From contig NC_084606.1 of assembly GCF_033807715.1 (NCBI RefSeq), positions 38,770,478 through 38,834,477 of the forward strand: a stretch of DNA of 64,000 nt, read 5' to 3'. The position numbers and the translations under genes are program-made. This document shows, in pieces, positions 63,366 through 64,000 of this stretch. The notes below the pieces were generated by a model. It worked only from the letters and a program-made list of their open reading frames with translations. It did no database searches and was not told the origin of the DNA. The stretch's first letter is position 1; each line of letters opens with the position of its first letter. Origin of the DNA: Cololabis saira. Lineage: Eukaryota; Chordata; Actinopteri; Beloniformes; Belonidae.

Positions 63366-64000
63366 GATTATAAAATCAGACAATGAAATGTAATTGGATT
63401 TCACATCTAGCCTTGCCATTGCTCTGAAGGGTTTCAACAAATTGGAAAATGTCATGATTGACTATAAAGACAATGTGAACAGAAGGAATAATGTAACTCC
63501 TTCAGCATGTCATAGTATCATGTGTGGTGTCCAGCAAGATTGTGCTCAAAAGTACAACACATGGGAAAAGAATCCCTTTGCATTTTTTCTACGGTCATTA
63601 AAATATAATACTGTTACCAAAACCAAGAAGGAGAACAACTGTCGGACTAGCAGAGGTGTGCAGCTGTTGTAGGGAGCGCAGTAAAACTCATTAACCTCCA
63701 GTAATGAGATCTCCAGTAAAGATTTTCACACCCTCTGCCTGCAGGAAACCCGCCCCTTCGTTGGGTTTCTTTGTGTTCATTTTTAAATTACACAGATGGG
63801 GCTGGAGGCTTAAAGTCCAGAGTTCTGCTTTCCCAGCCCATCCCATTCCCGCTGATCCCTCGTAGAATGTGAGCAGTGTCTGAAGAGTGCACACATGACA
63901 TGGGGAGAGCGATATTTGTCTCCCCTTGTTTCCTTTGTATGGTAAACACACTTATGGAGTGACTGAACGCTTCAAGCTCGCACGTCATGTCAGCTTACTT
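63366..64000. other. No gene supported
   Basis: A 92-codon open frame at 63394-63672 and minus-strand frames at 63691-63988 have no recognisable domains. Presumed arsj intron. Confidence 0.4.

Overview
The window is eukaryotic and almost certainly from a ray-finned (teleost) fish. The evidence is a TRIM35/NF7-like gene with a single coding exon, an arylsulfatase J-like exon with a normal vertebrate splice acceptor, and a dense mix of fish-type repeats: Rex3/RTE-like and L2/Maui-like LINE pieces, a Tx1-clade LINE, a Ty3/gypsy element with a tRNA-Leu primer site, and hAT, Harbinger-like, TTAA-target and pogo-like DNA elements. Host genes cover under 5% of the sequence.

Host genes: (1) a complete TRIM gene (RING, B-box, coiled coil, PRY-SPRY) at 689-2110 (+). 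(2) A small tRNA group at 3.7-5.2 kb: tRNA-Lys(UUU) (-), a decayed tRNA-Val(CAC)-like copy (+), and tRNA-Asp(GUC) (-) with an altered T-loop. (3) The large last exon of an arylsulfatase, best match ARSJ, at 40105-41515 (-). The exon with the sulfatase CxPxR site is not in the window, so everything from 41516 to 64000 is probably intron 1 of that gene, filled with nested transposons.

Layout. 1-5 kb: end of a TTAA-target DNA element, TRIM gene, a MITE, tRNAs, and an L2-like 3' end. 5.5-9.2 kb: decayed gypsy element (-) with most of pol replaced by foreign sequence. 11-14.3 kb: hAT elements and a broken LINE (-) between AT microsatellites. 14.6-15.9 kb: a 1.3-kb minisatellite of a 10-bp unit. 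16.1-21.7 kb: an apparently full-length two-ORF LINE of the Tx1 clade with (TC)n repeat on both sides, as expected for a microsatellite-targeting (Kibi-type) element. 21.8-28.9 kb: MITEs, a retroelement ORF split by insertions, and a possible solo LTR. 29.5-32.4 kb: an RTE (Rex3-like) LINE 3' end in which a 12-bp stretch of the C-terminal coding region has grown into about 2.65 kb of higher-order tandem repeat. 33.0-34.8 kb: a small non-autonomous LTR retrotransposon with a 30-bp proline-coding minisatellite. 36-40 kb: hairpin MITEs and a hAT element rich in an internal minisatellite. 41.6-58.8 kb: nested MITEs, LINE pieces and hATs, including a four-level nest at 49.1-51.2 kb. 58.8-62.6 kb: a 3.8-kb pogo-like transposon with 26-bp TIRs, an intron-containing DDD transposase gene and one frameshift.

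No multi-gene pathway is visible. The strongest biology here is in the mobile elements: target choice ((TC)n, TTAA, TTA, nnnTAnnn), nesting order, and growth of short tandem repeats inside transposon coding sequence.
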